DNA of 64,000 bases from JAWWPY01 sp963822825 (GCA_963822825.1 CAWGIW010000008.1:62001-126000); one strand, 5' to 3'. Shown: positions 16,786-26,391, counted from the first letter of the stretch. Notes: generated by a model from the letters alone, not told the origin. Translations and numbers: made by a program.

Positions 16786-16970
16786 GACGTGTCTCCTTAG
16801 TGCTGGGTCGCCTGCGTGGCCATGCATACGTTATCGATCGGGCCGTCGCCGGGCGTCCCGCATCCCGTGAAAACCCGGACCGCCACCCGGCTACTGTGAA
16901 GTCACTGCGCTAAGGTACTCCACGCTGGCCGCACGCCTCGTGCCGCGGGACCAGCAGACGGGAGGCGGCC

Positions 16971-17665
16971 GTGCCCACCGGGGATCTTGCGCGAGAGGCC
17001 GCCGAGCTGCTGAGCATCGCCGGCCGTCGGAGGCCAGGTCGCTGAACCAGCTGGTCACGCTCGCCTCGCGAGAGGTTCCGGGGTGCTCTGGTGCGACCGC
17101 CGCGCTGTGGCGCGAGGGGGACCCAGTGGTCCGGGCGGCCAGCCACCCGGACCTCGCCGAGCTGTTCGACGACCAGCAGCGGAGCCCAGCCGGGCCGTGG
17201 CAGCGGGCGCTGGCCACGGGTGAGCCGGCGAACTGCCCCGACACGCTGGACGACGAGCGCTGGCCTGAGTACGCCGCCGCCGCGCTGGAGCGCGGCGTGC
17301 GCTGCTCGGTCACCATGGTTCATCAGTCTGGCCCGGCCGCCGTCACGCTGACCTTGTACGGGGCCAGGCCCCGCGCGCTGGACGCGGAGGACCTCCCGCT
17401 CGCCGAGTTGCTGGTGGCCTTCGGCGGGGCGGTGATGGGCAATGCCTCGGTGTACGGCGACGCCCAGCGCTTGGCGCTGCAGTTCCGTGACGCGGCCGGC
17501 TCGCGGGCCGTGGTGGACCAGGCCAAGGGCATCCTGATGCACGCGCTCGGCTGCAGCGCACAGGAAGCGCTGGACCGGATGCGCGCGATCTCTCAGACTC
17601 GTCACATCAAGGTGACCGAGGTGGCCAGCAGGATCATCAACTCGCAAGGAGCCGAGGCCGGCTGA
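16971..17665 (+). pseudogene. ANTAR-domain RNA-binding regulator, frameshifted near N-terminus
   Basis: GTG 16971 has GGAGG 5 bases upstream and opens VPTGDLAREAAELLSIAG. An indel near 17025 moves the frame to SLNQLVTLASREVPGCSGAT, a GAF-like sensory region. The C-terminal ANTAR domain is clear: DQAKGILMHALGCSAQEAL, then MRAISQTRHIKVTEVASRII. ANTAR proteins bind paired hairpins in nascent RNA to stop termination. Joined length is about 230 residues, as in actinobacterial GAF-ANTAR proteins. The 3' end overlaps the convergent glycosyltransferase by 29 bases. Confidence 0.78.
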
Positions 17666-18889
17666 CCGGGTCGGCCTGCGGCCGGGAGCGTTCGTAGATG
17701 GCCAGGGTCTCCTGTCCGATGCGGTCCCACGAATAGCGGGACCTGGCCCGGTCCGTGGCCGCCATACCGTATCCCTGAAGCAGCATCGGGCTGGCCAGCA
17801 GCCGGTGGATCCGCCGCGCGAGCACCACCGGCTCGCCGGGCGGTACCAGAGCGCCGGTGACCCCGTCGACGACAATGTCCGGATGGCTGCCGACCGCCGC
17901 CGCCACCACGGGAACGCCGCAGGCCATGGCCTCCAGCGTGATCGAGGCCGTCTCCTCCTGCGAGGCCATGTCCACCAGCAGGTCCGCGGAGCGCAGCAAC
18001 GGGGACAGGTCGGCCGCGCTCACGGGGCCGTGCCAGACGAGCCGGCCCGCCACACCGAGTTCCCTGGCCAGCCTGGCCAGGCTGCGGTACACCTGGCTGG
18101 ACCGGAGCTTGGCGCGGTCACCGCCGCCCGCGATGACGAGTTCCGCGTCCGGCACGTCGGCCAGTGCCCGCAGTACCGTGTCCAGGCCGTGATCCTCCGT
18201 GAGCGACGCCACGCAGAGCAGCCGGGCCGGCCGGTCCGCTCCGCCGCAGGGCCCTCGGGCTGGAACGCCGTGGTGTCCACGCCGCGCGGCACGACCCTGA
18301 CGGAGCCTCGCGGGACACCGAGCTGGGTCAGCGCGGACATCTCGGCGGAGGAACCGGCCAGCACCGCGCGCACGCTCCGCGCGATCACCGGTTCGAGGCG
18401 GAGCCGCGCTGTCCCGTTTCCGGCCATCGGCCGGCGCTCCGGCTTCCCCGTCCCGGCCGGACGGTCGGCCACCCCGAGGGACTGGAACGTCTGCACCACT
18501 GGCACCGGCAGGCCGCGCGCACCGGCCAGCGCGGCCAGGCCGCTGATCCAGTAGTGCGCGTGGGCCACATCCGGGGCGCTGTGCTGCCAGCTCTCCGCCA
18601 GGTAGGCACTGAACGCTGGAACGTGGGCCGCCAGCTTGTCGGCGGGCAGCGGTTCCGGCGGGCAGGCCGGCACGTACTCAACGGTGACGCCCGGAGCCAG
18701 CGCTGCCTTGCGGGGCAGCGACGCGGCGTCCTTGCGGGCGTACACCGTGACCCGGTGGTCCAGCCCGGTCAGCGCCCGCGCCAGGGAGGACACGCGCTCC
18801 GCCTGACTGTCCGGGCCGGCCTGGCCGGGGCCGGTATCGGCGGATGGGCTCAGCGGATTGGCCTGCAATGCGACCATAGCGATCTGCAT
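17637..18889 (-). pseudogene. GT4-family glycosyltransferase, frameshifted
   Basis: The N-terminal Rossmann half (MQIAMVALQANPLSP…; ALTGLDHRVTVYARKDA; DVAHAHYWISGLAALAGARG; VPRGVDTTAFQPEG) and the C-terminal half (ELVIAGGGDRAKL; SADLLVDMASQEETASITLE; MACGVPVVAAAVGSHPDIV) lie in different frames joined near 18230. The E-x7-E type nucleotide-sugar site (QEETASITLEAMACG) is intact. ATG 18889 has AAGGAGG 6 bases upstream. Retaining GT4 enzymes move sugars from UDP/GDP donors to lipids, proteins or metabolites; the acceptor is unknown. Joined length is about 417 residues, normal for the family. Confidence 0.8.
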
Positions 18890-19307
18890 GACGCGCCTCC
18901 TTCGGGGATGGCCACTGCGGGCACGGCGTGGATCGCCGAGGAGGCAAAGAATGCGGGCTGCGGTTCCCAGAGCCAGGGATCTCGCCCGGGCAGGCACGCC
19001 TCTGCGACCACGCGTGACAGCGTGGTGCGTGCCTGCGTCGTAGACACCGCTGGCGGGACACTACCCCGCGGAGCGCGACGGGTAAACATGGATTTCCCGG
19101 GCCGCCCGGTCTTCTGCCGTAACGAACCGCGACGACATGACCATGCTGGTCATGCGGGCCGGCGGGCCGCCGCCTCGGGAACCGCCGGTTCCAGTCAGCG
19201 CTGCCACCTGCGAAAGCGTCAGCGTGGGCGTCTCGCGGAGGCGGGCATGTTCGGCGCGGTGTGCTGGTTACAGCAGGTGAGACCGGCACGGGGCCGGCCA
19301 GGAGAGG
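18890..19307. other. Intergenic region without a supported gene
   Basis: These 418 bases separate two divergent genes and should hold both promoters. A small perfect hairpin, ATGACCA-TGC-TGGTCAT (19137-19153), is the only structure seen. Open frames here have no recognisable protein features. No convincing -35/-10 pair was found. Confidence 0.6.
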
Positions 19308-20642
19308 GTGGCAGGCATGTGGTGGCGCAAGCACGGTCCGGCCAGCGATGGGCCGCGGGTGATCGTTGTTGGCGCGGGTTTCGCGGGGCTGGCCGCAGTG
19401 GAAGGGCTGGCCCGCGCCGGAGCCCAGGTAATGCTGGTCAACCGCAACGTCTACAGCACCTTTCAGCCGCTGCTTTATCAGGTGGCGACCGGCGGCCTGA
19501 ACCCAGGCGACGTCGCGTATCCGGTGCGTGCGGTCACCCGCGCACACGGCGCCCGGTTCCGGCTCGGCGAGCTCACGGGCATTGACGCCGCGGCGCGGCG
19601 GATCACGCTGGCCGACGGCACCGGCTTCGAATACGACTACCTGATCCTGGCCACCGGCGTCTCGGCCGCGTACTTCGGCGTGACCGGCGCCGCGGAGCAC
19701 AGTCTCGGCCTCTACACCCGTCGGGACGCGGTCTCGCTGCGTGATCACATCATGGCCCGCCTGGAGCGTCTCGACGTCGCGGGCGCGGGAAAGGCCGTGA
19801 ACTTCACCGTGGTGGGCGGTGGCGCGACGGGGGTCGAGCTGGCGGGCGCGCTGGCCGAACTGCGCGGTACCGCGCTGGACGCCGCGTTTCCCGAAGTGGA
19901 CCTGGCGTCCGTCCATATCAGGCTGGTTGAGCAGGCCCCGGCGCTGCTCGGACCGTTCGCCCCCGCTCTGCGTGACTACGCCCGCGATCAGCTGCTCGCG
20001 CGCGGTGTGGAGGTCCGGCTGGATACCGCCATCCGCGAAGTCACCAACGACCGGGTGCTGCTGGCGAACGGTGAGGACCTGCCCAGCGAGGTGACCGTCT
20101 GGGCCGCCGGGGTCTCCGCGCCCGCCGAGGCCGGCGACTGGGGCCTCCCGCAGGGGCCGGGCGGCCGCATCCTGGTTGACCCCGATCTGCGCGTACAGGG
20201 GCAGGACCGTATCTTCGCCCTGGGTGACATCGCGCTGGTCACCGGCCAGCCGCTGCCGCAGCTCGCGCAGCCGGCGCTGCAGATGGGGCGGCACGCCGCG
20301 GCCCAGGTCCGCCGGCTCACCGCCGGGCAGCCGACCGGCGCCTTCAGCTACCACGACAAGGGCATCATGGCGACGATCGGCCGCCGCTCCGCGGTCGTGG
20401 AGCTGCCGCACCGGCTGCGGATCCGCGGCACGCTCGCCTGGCTGGCCTGGCTGGCCCTGCACCTGATCACCTTGCTGGGCAATCGCAACCGCATCTCGGC
20501 CCTGCTCAACCTGACCTGGCGTTACCTGGCCTGGGGGCACGGCGGAGGCGTCATCGTCGGTGACGACCCGCCGCCGTTCATGGTCGAAGGCCCGCTCCCA
20601 GTAGGAACAGAGCGGGCCGAAGGCCCGCGTAGAGCTGCTTAG
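19308..20642 (+). CDS. ndh: Type II NADH dehydrogenase (NDH-2)
   Basis: This 444-residue peripheral membrane flavoprotein oxidises NADH and reduces quinone without pumping protons. The FAD-binding GxGxxG (VIVVGAGFAGLAAVEGLARA), the quinone-site region STFQPLLYQVATGGL, the NADH-binding VVGGGATGVELAGALAEL and the FAD/C-terminal FALGDIALVTGQPLPQLAQPA are all present. A C-terminal hydrophobic segment (LAWLAWLALHLITLL) would dock it to the membrane. GTG 19308 has AGGAGAG just upstream; ATG 19317 is an alternative. The last codons contain a strong 9-bp inverted repeat (GGCCCGCTC / GAGCGGGCC, about 20589-20619). Confidence 0.9.
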   Translation: MAGMWWRKHGPASDGPRVIVVGAGFAGLAAVEGLARAGAQVMLVNRNVYSTFQPLLYQVATGGLNPGDVAYPVRAVTRAHGARFRLGELTGIDAAARRITLADGTGFEYDYLILATGVSAAYFGVTGAAEHSLGLYTRRDAVSLRDHIMARLERLDVAGAGKAVNFTVVGGGATGVELAGALAELRGTALDAAFPEVDLASVHIRLVEQAPALLGPFAPALRDYARDQLLARGVEVRLDTAIREVTNDRVLLANGEDLPSEVTVWAAGVSAPAEAGDWGLPQGPGGRILVDPDLRVQGQDRIFALGDIALVTGQPLPQLAQPALQMGRHAAAQVRRLTAGQPTGAFSYHDKGIMATIGRRSAVVELPHRLRIRGTLAWLAWLALHLITLLGNRNRISALLNLTWRYLAWGHGGGVIVGDDPPPFMVEGPLPVGTERAEGPRRAA

Positions 20643-20650
20643 GATGGAGC

Positions 20651-21259
20651 ATGCCCCCAGCCACCGAGCGATCAGACGTGTCCGCCACTCAGTCGGGCGA
20701 CCCAGGACGGGCCGCCGCCCCAGCTGAAGAGGTGACGTCCCGATCGCTCCTGCTGAGGCGGGTGCAGGCCGCGGACGCGGCCGCCATTGCCAGCGCGGTC
20801 CAGGCGAGCATGGATCATCTGCGGCCCTGGATGCCGTGGGCGACACCGGAAGCGGCGGACCCGAGCGGCGCGCTAGTCCGCGTTGCCGAGGCGGACGAGC
20901 TGTGGGAATCCGGCACGGACTTCATCTACTCGGTGCTGCTGGCCGAGGACCGCGCGCTCATCGGGGAGATCGGCCTGCACCACCGGCCCAGCGACGGCGG
21001 CATCGAGATCGGCTACTGGATTGACGTACGGCACTCGGGCCGGGGCCTGGGCACCGAGGCCGCCGGAGCGCTGACGCCCGTTGCCCTGGCCCTCCCCGGC
21101 GTGACCCAGGCCGAGATCCACTGCGACCACGCGAACCAGGCGAGTGCCGCTATCCCCCGCAAGCTCGGCTACCGCCTCGACCGTATCGACGATCATGAGC
21201 CCGAGGCGCCCGGGGAACGCGGCCGCCGGATGATCTGGGTGATGGAGCGGCCCGACTGA
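20651..21259 (+). CDS. GNAT-family N-acetyltransferase (RimJ/RimL-like)
   Basis: A 202-residue acetyltransferase of the GNAT fold. Visible are RSLLLRRVQAADAAAIASAV at the start, YSVLLAEDRALIGEIGLHHR, the strand GGIEIGYWIDVRHSGRGLGT with the acetyl-CoA pyrophosphate loop (GRGLGTEAAG), and the late segment ANQASAAIPRKLGYRLD. This layout is that of ribosomal-protein-type or small-molecule acetyltransferases. It starts 8 bases after ndh and shares one base with the next methyltransferase gene (TGATG), so it is probably in an operon with both. Confidence 0.85.
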   Translation: MPPATERSDVSATQSGDPGRAAAPAEEVTSRSLLLRRVQAADAAAIASAVQASMDHLRPWMPWATPEAADPSGALVRVAEADELWESGTDFIYSVLLAEDRALIGEIGLHHRPSDGGIEIGYWIDVRHSGRGLGTEAAGALTPVALALPGVTQAEIHCDHANQASAAIPRKLGYRLDRIDDHEPEAPGERGRRMIWVMERPD

Positions 21260-21921
21260 TGGCGGATCGGGACTGGCAGGCCTGGCACGACGACTATGAC
21301 GTCCCGGACTCGTCGCTCGCCCGGAGGCTGGAGGTCGTGCGGGCCCGCGTCCGCGAGGCTCTGGATGACGCTCCGCCCGGGCCGCTGCGCGCACTGAGCA
21401 TGTGCGCGGGCCAGGGCCGCGATCTGATCGGCGTCCTGGCCAGTCACCCGCGCGGGCGCGAGGTGACCGCACGCCTGGTGGAACTCGACCCGCGCAACGC
21501 GGCGGCCGCCCGTGAGGCAGCCACCCGGAGCGGCCTGCCGGACGTCGAGGTGGTGACGGGCGACGCCGCGCTGACCGATGCGTACGCCGGCCTCGTCCCC
21601 GCGGATATCGTGCTGGCCTGCGGGGTGTTCGGCAACATCACCGACGAGGACGTCGCCCGCACCATCGCGTGCTGTGCCCAGTTGTGTGCGTCCGGCGGCA
21701 GCGTGGTGTGGACGCGGGGCAGGTGGCAGCCTGACCTGATCCCGCAGATCTGCCGCTGGTTCACGGAGCAGGGGTTCGATCTACGGTGGCTGTCCGACCC
21801 AGGGGAGAGCTTCGGCGTCGGGGTGCACCGGTTCGCGGGGGAACCGCGGCCGCTGGCGGCGGGGCAGCGCATGTTCAGCTTTCTCGGCTATGACGTGCTG
21901 CGCCGCCGCCGCGGCGGCTGA
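21259..21921 (+). CDS. Class I SAM-dependent methyltransferase
   Basis: A 220-residue protein with a SAM-binding motif I variant (RALSMCAGQGRDLIGVLA), an acidic motif (ARLVELDPRN) and VVTGDAALTDAYAGLVPADI. The CAGQGRDL variant is common in actinobacterial methyltransferases of unknown substrate. It is translationally coupled to the GNAT gene through a one-base TGATG overlap. The end faces the convergent GH16 pseudogene 25 bases away. Confidence 0.82.
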   Translation: MADRDWQAWHDDYDVPDSSLARRLEVVRARVREALDDAPPGPLRALSMCAGQGRDLIGVLASHPRGREVTARLVELDPRNAAAAREAATRSGLPDVEVVTGDAALTDAYAGLVPADIVLACGVFGNITDEDVARTIACCAQLCASGGSVVWTRGRWQPDLIPQICRWFTEQGFDLRWLSDPGESFGVGVHRFAGEPRPLAAGQRMFSFLGYDVLRRRRGG

Positions 21922-21946
21922 CGGTTCCCACCCGTTTCCGTTTGGG

Positions 21947-23613
21947 CTATGCGATGGGGAAGTCGAAGTAGTGCAGGCTGACGAACGGCGGGCTGCCGCT
22001 CGCGCCCGAGAGAACTCCAGGTACACGTTGTGTGTGCCGGTGACCTTGCTGATGTTCGCCGGGACCGTCTCCCAGCTGGACCAGCCGCCGGTGTTGGCCA
22101 CTGCGAAGCTGCCGACCGGGGTGTTCGTGGGACTGTCGAGCACCACCTCGACCAGGCCGCTCACCCCTCCGGCGGCGCCGGAGGCGACTCGCGCGTCGAA
22201 CTGGGTGGACCCGGACCCGAAGTTGATGCCGTTGTATTCCAGCTAGTCGCCGTTGGCGAGCTGGGCGGCCTGGTTGCCGTCCACGCCGGGCGGGTTGGCG
22301 TCCCCGGTGGCCGCGGTGACCGCGATCGTCCCTCGAGCCGCTGTCGTAGCAGTCTGCTGAGATGTCGGAGGTCGCCGTGGTGGTGCAGGACGTGCCGCCG
22401 CCGCCCGCGAGGTCGGGCTGGGCGTGGGCTGGGCGCGGGTGGCGGACGCGCTCGCCGAAGCTGGACTCGGCGATGGGCTGCCGGTGCTGCCGGAGGTCTG
22501 GTACACCGCCACGTAGCCGACGCTCATCGCCGCGCCGGAACTGGTCGAGGCGGACGGCGGGGTGCAGCCGCAGATCGCGTTCGGGTAGCGCCGCCGATGG
22601 CCAGGTCGAGGATCAGGAAGAAGCCGTGGTCGACGGCCGCCTGCCAGGTCGCGGTGCCGACCTTGCTCTCGGTCACCGTGTAGTACGGCGTTGCCGTTGA
22701 GGTACCAGGTGATCGACTCGTTGCTGGTGTTGGTCCGGTTGACGATCACCGAATAGGTGTTGTAGCCGGTCTGGCAGCCGGAACAGGCCTGCAGGCCGCT
22801 GCTGAGGCCGGTTGTCTCGTTGCACGGGCCGCCTGGGTCGGTGCCGCAGTGCAGCGTGCCGGAGTGCTCAGTCAGCGCGTTGACGTTCTCCATGACGTCG
22901 ATCTCGCCGGGCGACGGCCAGTTCGAGCAGTCCATGGTGCCCGACGTGCCCGCACCGCTGGCCCGGAAGCCAGCTCCGAGCATCCAGAACGCGGGCCAGT
23001 AACCGAGGCCGCTGGACGGGTTCGGCTGCTTGATCGAGGCGGTGACCTCCATCTCGCCGCCGGCCGGCGCGGCGAAGCTGTCCGAGACTTGGTCTCGATG
23101 CGGCCCGATGTCCAGGATCCGCCGGAGCTGACCGGGCGTGATGTTCAGGTGGCCGCTGCCGTCCTCGGCGACGTTCGCGGCCGAGCTGGTGTTGGACTCG
23201 ACCTCACCGGTGCCGCAGTTGCCGGTGCAGCCCGTGCCGGAGTACTGGGTGCCGGTGTCGTAGGTCCAGCCCGAGTCGGCACCCGAGCCAGCCGCGCCCG
23301 AGAAGCTGTCGCCAAAGGTCGTGGTCCAGCCCGGCGGCGGTCCGGGCACGGTAGTCGCGGACGCGCCCAGTGCGCCGGTCATGATCACCATCGTGGCGCC
23401 CACCGGCACGGCGAGGGCCGCCGCGGCCACGGCCAGCCAGCGGCGTCTCCGTGGCAGGCCGGCCGCGCTGGACCTCACCGGGCTGGCCGCCTGCGGCGGC
23501 ACCGGGCTGGCCGCGCTGGACCTCACCGGGCTGGCCGCCTGCGGCGGCACCGGGCTGGCCGCCCTGGACCGCAGCGGGCTGGCCGCCCTGGACCACAGGG
23601 TGTGTTTGAGCAT
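21947..23613 (-). pseudogene. Secreted GH16 endo-beta-glucanase with C-terminal carbohydrate-binding domain, broken
   Basis: After a repetitive basic N-terminus and signal helix (WLAVAAAALAVPVGATMVIM), a GH16 domain follows (GWTTTFGDSFSG…). Its catalytic signature is SPGEIDVMEN with the paired Glu of the ExDxxE motif, plus GYWPAFWMLG and HCGTDPGGPCNE. A frameshift near 22680 moves the family motif DHGFFLILDLAIGG out of frame, and another returns it. An in-frame TAG at 22243-22245 (NGD-stop-LEYNGINFGSGSTQF) then cuts off a CBM6-like domain that continues cleanly to TAG 21947-21949. ATG 23613 has AAGGAG 8 bases upstream. GH16 enzymes hydrolyse laminarin-type beta-glucans outside the cell. As written the gene is inactivated. 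Confidence 0.8.
23463..23582. repeat. 48-bp / 24-bp minisatellite in the GH16 leader
   Basis: A 48-bp unit (23463-23510, 23511-23558) is repeated exactly, then decays into 24-bp half units (CCGCCCTGGACC…). It encodes alternating SPVRSSAA / SPVPPQAA blocks just before the signal helix of the GH16 protein. Confidence 0.9.
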
Positions 23614-24716
23614 GGCGGATTCTCCTTCCGGGTAAAACGCACCTCAATTCCGCTCCCTCTGATCCCGCTCCCTTTCGGTTCCCAAGCGCGCGGCGGCCGC
23701 GGGCAGCCGCAACTGGCCCGGATGACGAGTTCGGTGGGCAGCACCTCGGCCAGCCTCGGCCGTGCGCCGCCGTCGATGCGGGCGAGCAGCCGCTCGGCCG
23801 CGAGGGTGCCGAGTTCGCGCAGCGGCTGGCTGACCGTGGTCAGCGGTGGATCCATCATCTGGCTGGGGTAGATGTCATCGAAGCCAGTGACCGCCACCAC
23901 GCCGGGCACCCGGATGCCCGCCTGCTGGAATTCCCTGAGGACCCCGATGGCCATCTGGTCGTTGGCGCAGGCCACCGCCCGGGGCAGGGACGGGCGGCTC
24001 AGCAGCACCCGGGCCGCCACCGACCCGCTGGCCTCGGAGAAGTCGCCATAGATGACGGGGTCGTCAACGCAGCCCGGAGTATCGCGGATCACCTGGCGGA
24101 AGGCCGCCAGGCGGTCCCGTGCGTCGGGCGAGTCCTGTGGCCCGCTGACGAAACACAGCCGCCGGTACCCGTGCGCCCCAGTCAGGTGCGAGGCGAGCAA
24201 GCGGATGCCTGACGCATTGTCGACCGTCACGACATCCAGCTCACGCTCGGTGCGCGGGCCGGCGATGAGCACGATGGGCACCCGCCAGGCCAGGGCGTGA
24301 AGCTGGTCGGCGGGCATCACCTCCTCCGCCATGAGGAGGCCGTCGACCTTGCCGGACAGTGATCGCACCCGCCGCTGGAACTGCTCGCCGCTGCGCCCGA
24401 ACGACAGGAGCAAGGAGCACTCGCTGCCGCGCAGCACGGCCTCGACGGCATGCACGATCTGGTCCACGAACAGGAGGCTGCTGCGCTCGATATCGATCTC
24501 GTCGAGGCCGCGCTCCAGGGCGACCAGGCCGATGATGTCCTTGCGCCGCCGGGACAGGCCCTGCGCCGACCCGTCCGGCACGAATCCGAGCTGCTCAATT
24601 ACCTCAACGACACGCTGGCGCGTTTCCGGATGAACAAGATCGGAGCCGCGCACAACGCGTGAGACCGTTGCGGTAGAGACGCCCGCCAAACGCGCGACAT
24701 CGTAGACCGTGGTCAT
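23523..24716 (-). CDS. LacI-family transcriptional regulator
   Basis: The protein begins with a classic LacI helix-turn-helix and hinge (TTVYDVARLAGVSTATVSRV, then HPETRQRVVEVIEQLGFVP). A sugar-binding periplasmic-protein-like core follows (DIIGLVALERGLDE, RVPIVLIAGPRTEREL, GYRRLCFVSGPQDSPDARDR, ACANDQMAIGVLREF, VAVTGFDDIYPSQMMDPPLT). Start ATG 24716. The family ending ELVIRASCG is followed by about 50 unrelated residues that run through the GH16 start and its repeats to 23523. One base out of frame a stop occurs at 23644-23646, just before the GH16 Shine-Dalgarno, so the natural 3' end is probably there and an indel is likely. It is divergent from the GH1 gene and sits upstream of GH16, so it likely represses both until a glucan sugar binds. 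Confidence 0.85.
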   Translation of the reverse strand: MTTVYDVARLAGVSTATVSRVVRGSDLVHPETRQRVVEVIEQLGFVPDGSAQGLSRRRKDIIGLVALERGLDEIDIERSSLLFVDQIVHAVEAVLRGSECSLLLSFGRSGEQFQRRVRSLSGKVDGLLMAEEVMPADQLHALAWRVPIVLIAGPRTERELDVVTVDNASGIRLLASHLTGAHGYRRLCFVSGPQDSPDARDRLAAFRQVIRDTPGCVDDPVIYGDFSEASGSVAARVLLSRPSLPRAVACANDQMAIGVLREFQQAGIRVPGVVAVTGFDDIYPSQMMDPPLTTVSQPLRELGTLAAERLLARIDGGARPRLAEVLPTELVIRASCGCPRPPRAWEPKGSGIRGSGIEVRFTRKENPPCSNTPCGPGRPARCGPGRPARCRRRRPAR

Positions 24717-24741
24717 GAAATTTCCCTGGTTCACGAGCACT

Positions 24742-24755
24742 TGTAAGCGATTACA
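24742..24755. promoter_or_regulatory. LacI-family operator (cre-like)
   Basis: TGTAAGCGATTACA matches the LacI/CcpA-type consensus TGNAANCGNTTNCA at every fixed position. It lies 26 bases upstream of the LacI gene and 178 bases before the GH1 start, a place from which it can regulate both directions. Confidence 0.75.
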
Positions 24756-24932
24756 TACACGCGTTTGGGTGGTTATGTTAAGGAGGGATGCAAACGGTGT
24801 CAATGCCGCTGCGGTAGTGGCGCGGCTGGGCCGCCGGTTGCGCATCCAGCCAGCCGGCGGGCAGCAGCGCCGCCCGCGCCGCGCCGGACAGGGCCGCGGC
24901 CGTCAGGCGGCGGCTCACCAAGGAGGGACTGC

Positions 24933-26339
24933 ATGGGGTCACCGGACGGGCCGGGCCGGGAAACGTTTCCCGACGGCTTCCTGTGGGGGGTCGCCACCGC
25001 CGCGTACCAGATCGAGGGCGCAGCCCACGAGGACGGCAAGGGGCCGTCGGTGTGGGACACCTTCACTCACGAGCCGGGCCACATCAGGGGAGGCGACACG
25101 GGCGACACGGCCTGCGACAGCTACCACCGGCTCGATGAGGACCTCGCGCTGCTCGCCCGGCTGTCCGTGAACGCCTACCGGTTCTCCGTGTCATGGCCCC
25201 GGATCCAGCCCGACGGGCAGGGCTCTCCTAACCTGGCCGGCCTGGACCACTACAGCAGGCTCATCGACGCCCTGCTGGAGCGCGGCATCCAGCCCGCCGT
25301 CACGCTCTATCACTGGGACTTGCCCCAGGCTCTGCAGGACAAGGGCGGCTGGACGGCCAGGGACATCGCCGACCGGTTCGCCGACTACGCGGAGATCGTC
25401 GTGACGGCGCTCGGCGACCGGGCCAAGCGATGGACCACCATCAACGAACCGTGGGTGGTCGCCACTCTCGGCTACCGCTACGGAGTGCACGCGCCTGGCA
25501 TCACCGACCGCCAGCAGGCCTCCGACGCGACCCACCATCTGCTGCTCGCGCACGGCCGCGCGACCCGCGCCATCAGGGCGGCGCGGTCCGACGCGGGTGA
25601 GGTGGGGATCACGCTGAACCTGTCCCCGATCCGGTCGGCCGAGCCGTCGGCGGACGGGCTCGCGGCCGAGATCGACGCCGAGGTCAACGGCGCCTTCCTG
25701 GACCCGATTCTGCATGGCCGCTACCCGGCCGCGCTGGGTCAGGATTTCCGCCCGAGCGACGAGGTCATCTGGGACGGCGACTTCCGCGAGATCCAGGAGC
25801 CGATCGACTTTCTCGGTGTGAACTACTACTCGCCGCGCGTGGTCCGGCTGCGCGACGGCAATGTCCTGCGCCGCGGCGAAAGGCCGATGAACGACCGCGG
25901 TAACGGCCTGGACGTGCGCCCAGATGGCATTCCGCTGACCGCTATGGGCTGGCTGGTCGATCCGGAGGGACTGCACGAGCTACTGGTCCGGCTGGCCGCC
26001 GAGGCACCCGGTCTGCCGCTGTTTGTCACCGAGAACGGCGCCGCCTGCTCCGACTACGTCACCCCCGAGGGCGTGGTCAACGACTTTGATCGGGTGAGCT
26101 ACCTGCACGGCCACCTGTGGGCCGCCCGGCGTGCGATCAGCGCGGGGGTGAATCTGCGCGGCTACTTCGTCTGGTCGTTCCTGGATAATTTCGAGTGGGC
26201 GGAGGGGTACTCGAAACGGTTCGGCCTCGTCTTCGTGGACTTTGGCACCCAGCGCCGGATCCTGAAGCGCAGCGCCACCTGGTACGCAGAAGTCGCGCGG
26301 ACGAACAGCGTGCCGGTGAGCGGCCCCGGGCTGCCCTGA
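24933..26339 (+). CDS. bglA: GH1 beta-glucosidase
   Basis: A 468-residue cytoplasmic family-1 glycosidase that releases glucose from beta-glucosides such as cellobiose or laminaribiose. The N-terminal GH1 signature FPDGFLWGVATAAYQIEGA, the acid/base TTINEPW and the nucleophile LFVTENGAA are all intact, as are the substrate-binding WPRIQPDGQG and FVWSFLDNFEWAEGYSKRFG. No signal peptide is present. ATG 24933 is chosen for the AAGGAGG 6 bases upstream; the open frame extends further but is out of character. A perfect 14-bp LacI-like palindrome lies inside codons 9-14. It ends before a strong hairpin at 26352-26391. Confidence 0.92.
   Translation: MGSPDGPGRETFPDGFLWGVATAAYQIEGAAHEDGKGPSVWDTFTHEPGHIRGGDTGDTACDSYHRLDEDLALLARLSVNAYRFSVSWPRIQPDGQGSPNLAGLDHYSRLIDALLERGIQPAVTLYHWDLPQALQDKGGWTARDIADRFADYAEIVVTALGDRAKRWTTINEPWVVATLGYRYGVHAPGITDRQQASDATHHLLLAHGRATRAIRAARSDAGEVGITLNLSPIRSAEPSADGLAAEIDAEVNGAFLDPILHGRYPAALGQDFRPSDEVIWDGDFREIQEPIDFLGVNYYSPRVVRLRDGNVLRRGERPMNDRGNGLDVRPDGIPLTAMGWLVDPEGLHELLVRLAAEAPGLPLFVTENGAACSDYVTPEGVVNDFDRVSYLHGHLWAARRAISAGVNLRGYFVWSFLDNFEWAEGYSKRFGLVFVDFGTQRRILKRSATWYAEVARTNSVPVSGPGLP
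24958..24971. promoter_or_regulatory. Intragenic LacI-type operator
   Basis: GGGAAACGTTTCCC is a perfect 14-bp palindrome with the AACGTT core of LacI-family operators. It lies inside the first codons of the beta-glucosidase gene (residues RETFPDG) and could form a repression loop with the site at 24742. Confidence 0.6.
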
Positions 26340-26351
26340 CACCCCGGGCCC

Positions 26352-26391
26352 CGAACCCGCACCCAAGCCCCGCACCCGGGGTCCGGGTTCG
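26352..26391. terminator. Bidirectional hairpin terminator candidate
   Basis: CGAACCCG (26352-26359) and CGGGTTCG (26384-26391) pair perfectly. Between them CCCCG-CACC-CGGGG forms an inner stem. It sits between the convergent GH1 gene and the small membrane-protein gene. There is no U-tract, as is usual for actinobacterial terminators. Confidence 0.55.

Noticed and set aside
20585..20630. Hairpin GGCCCGCTC / GAGCGGGCC as the ndh terminator
   Set aside because: It lies inside the ndh coding region and the next gene starts 8 bases after the stop, so termination there is unlikely.
18678..20846. 722-residue minus-strand frame opposite ndh
   Set aside because: It is an antisense shadow of NDH-2. 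Only its last part coincides with the glycosyltransferase, and in the wrong frame.
24765..24932. N-terminal extension of the GH1 beta-glucosidase
   Set aside because: The extra 56 residues are Cys/Arg-rich and unlike GH1, and a strong AAGGAGG stands before ATG 24933.
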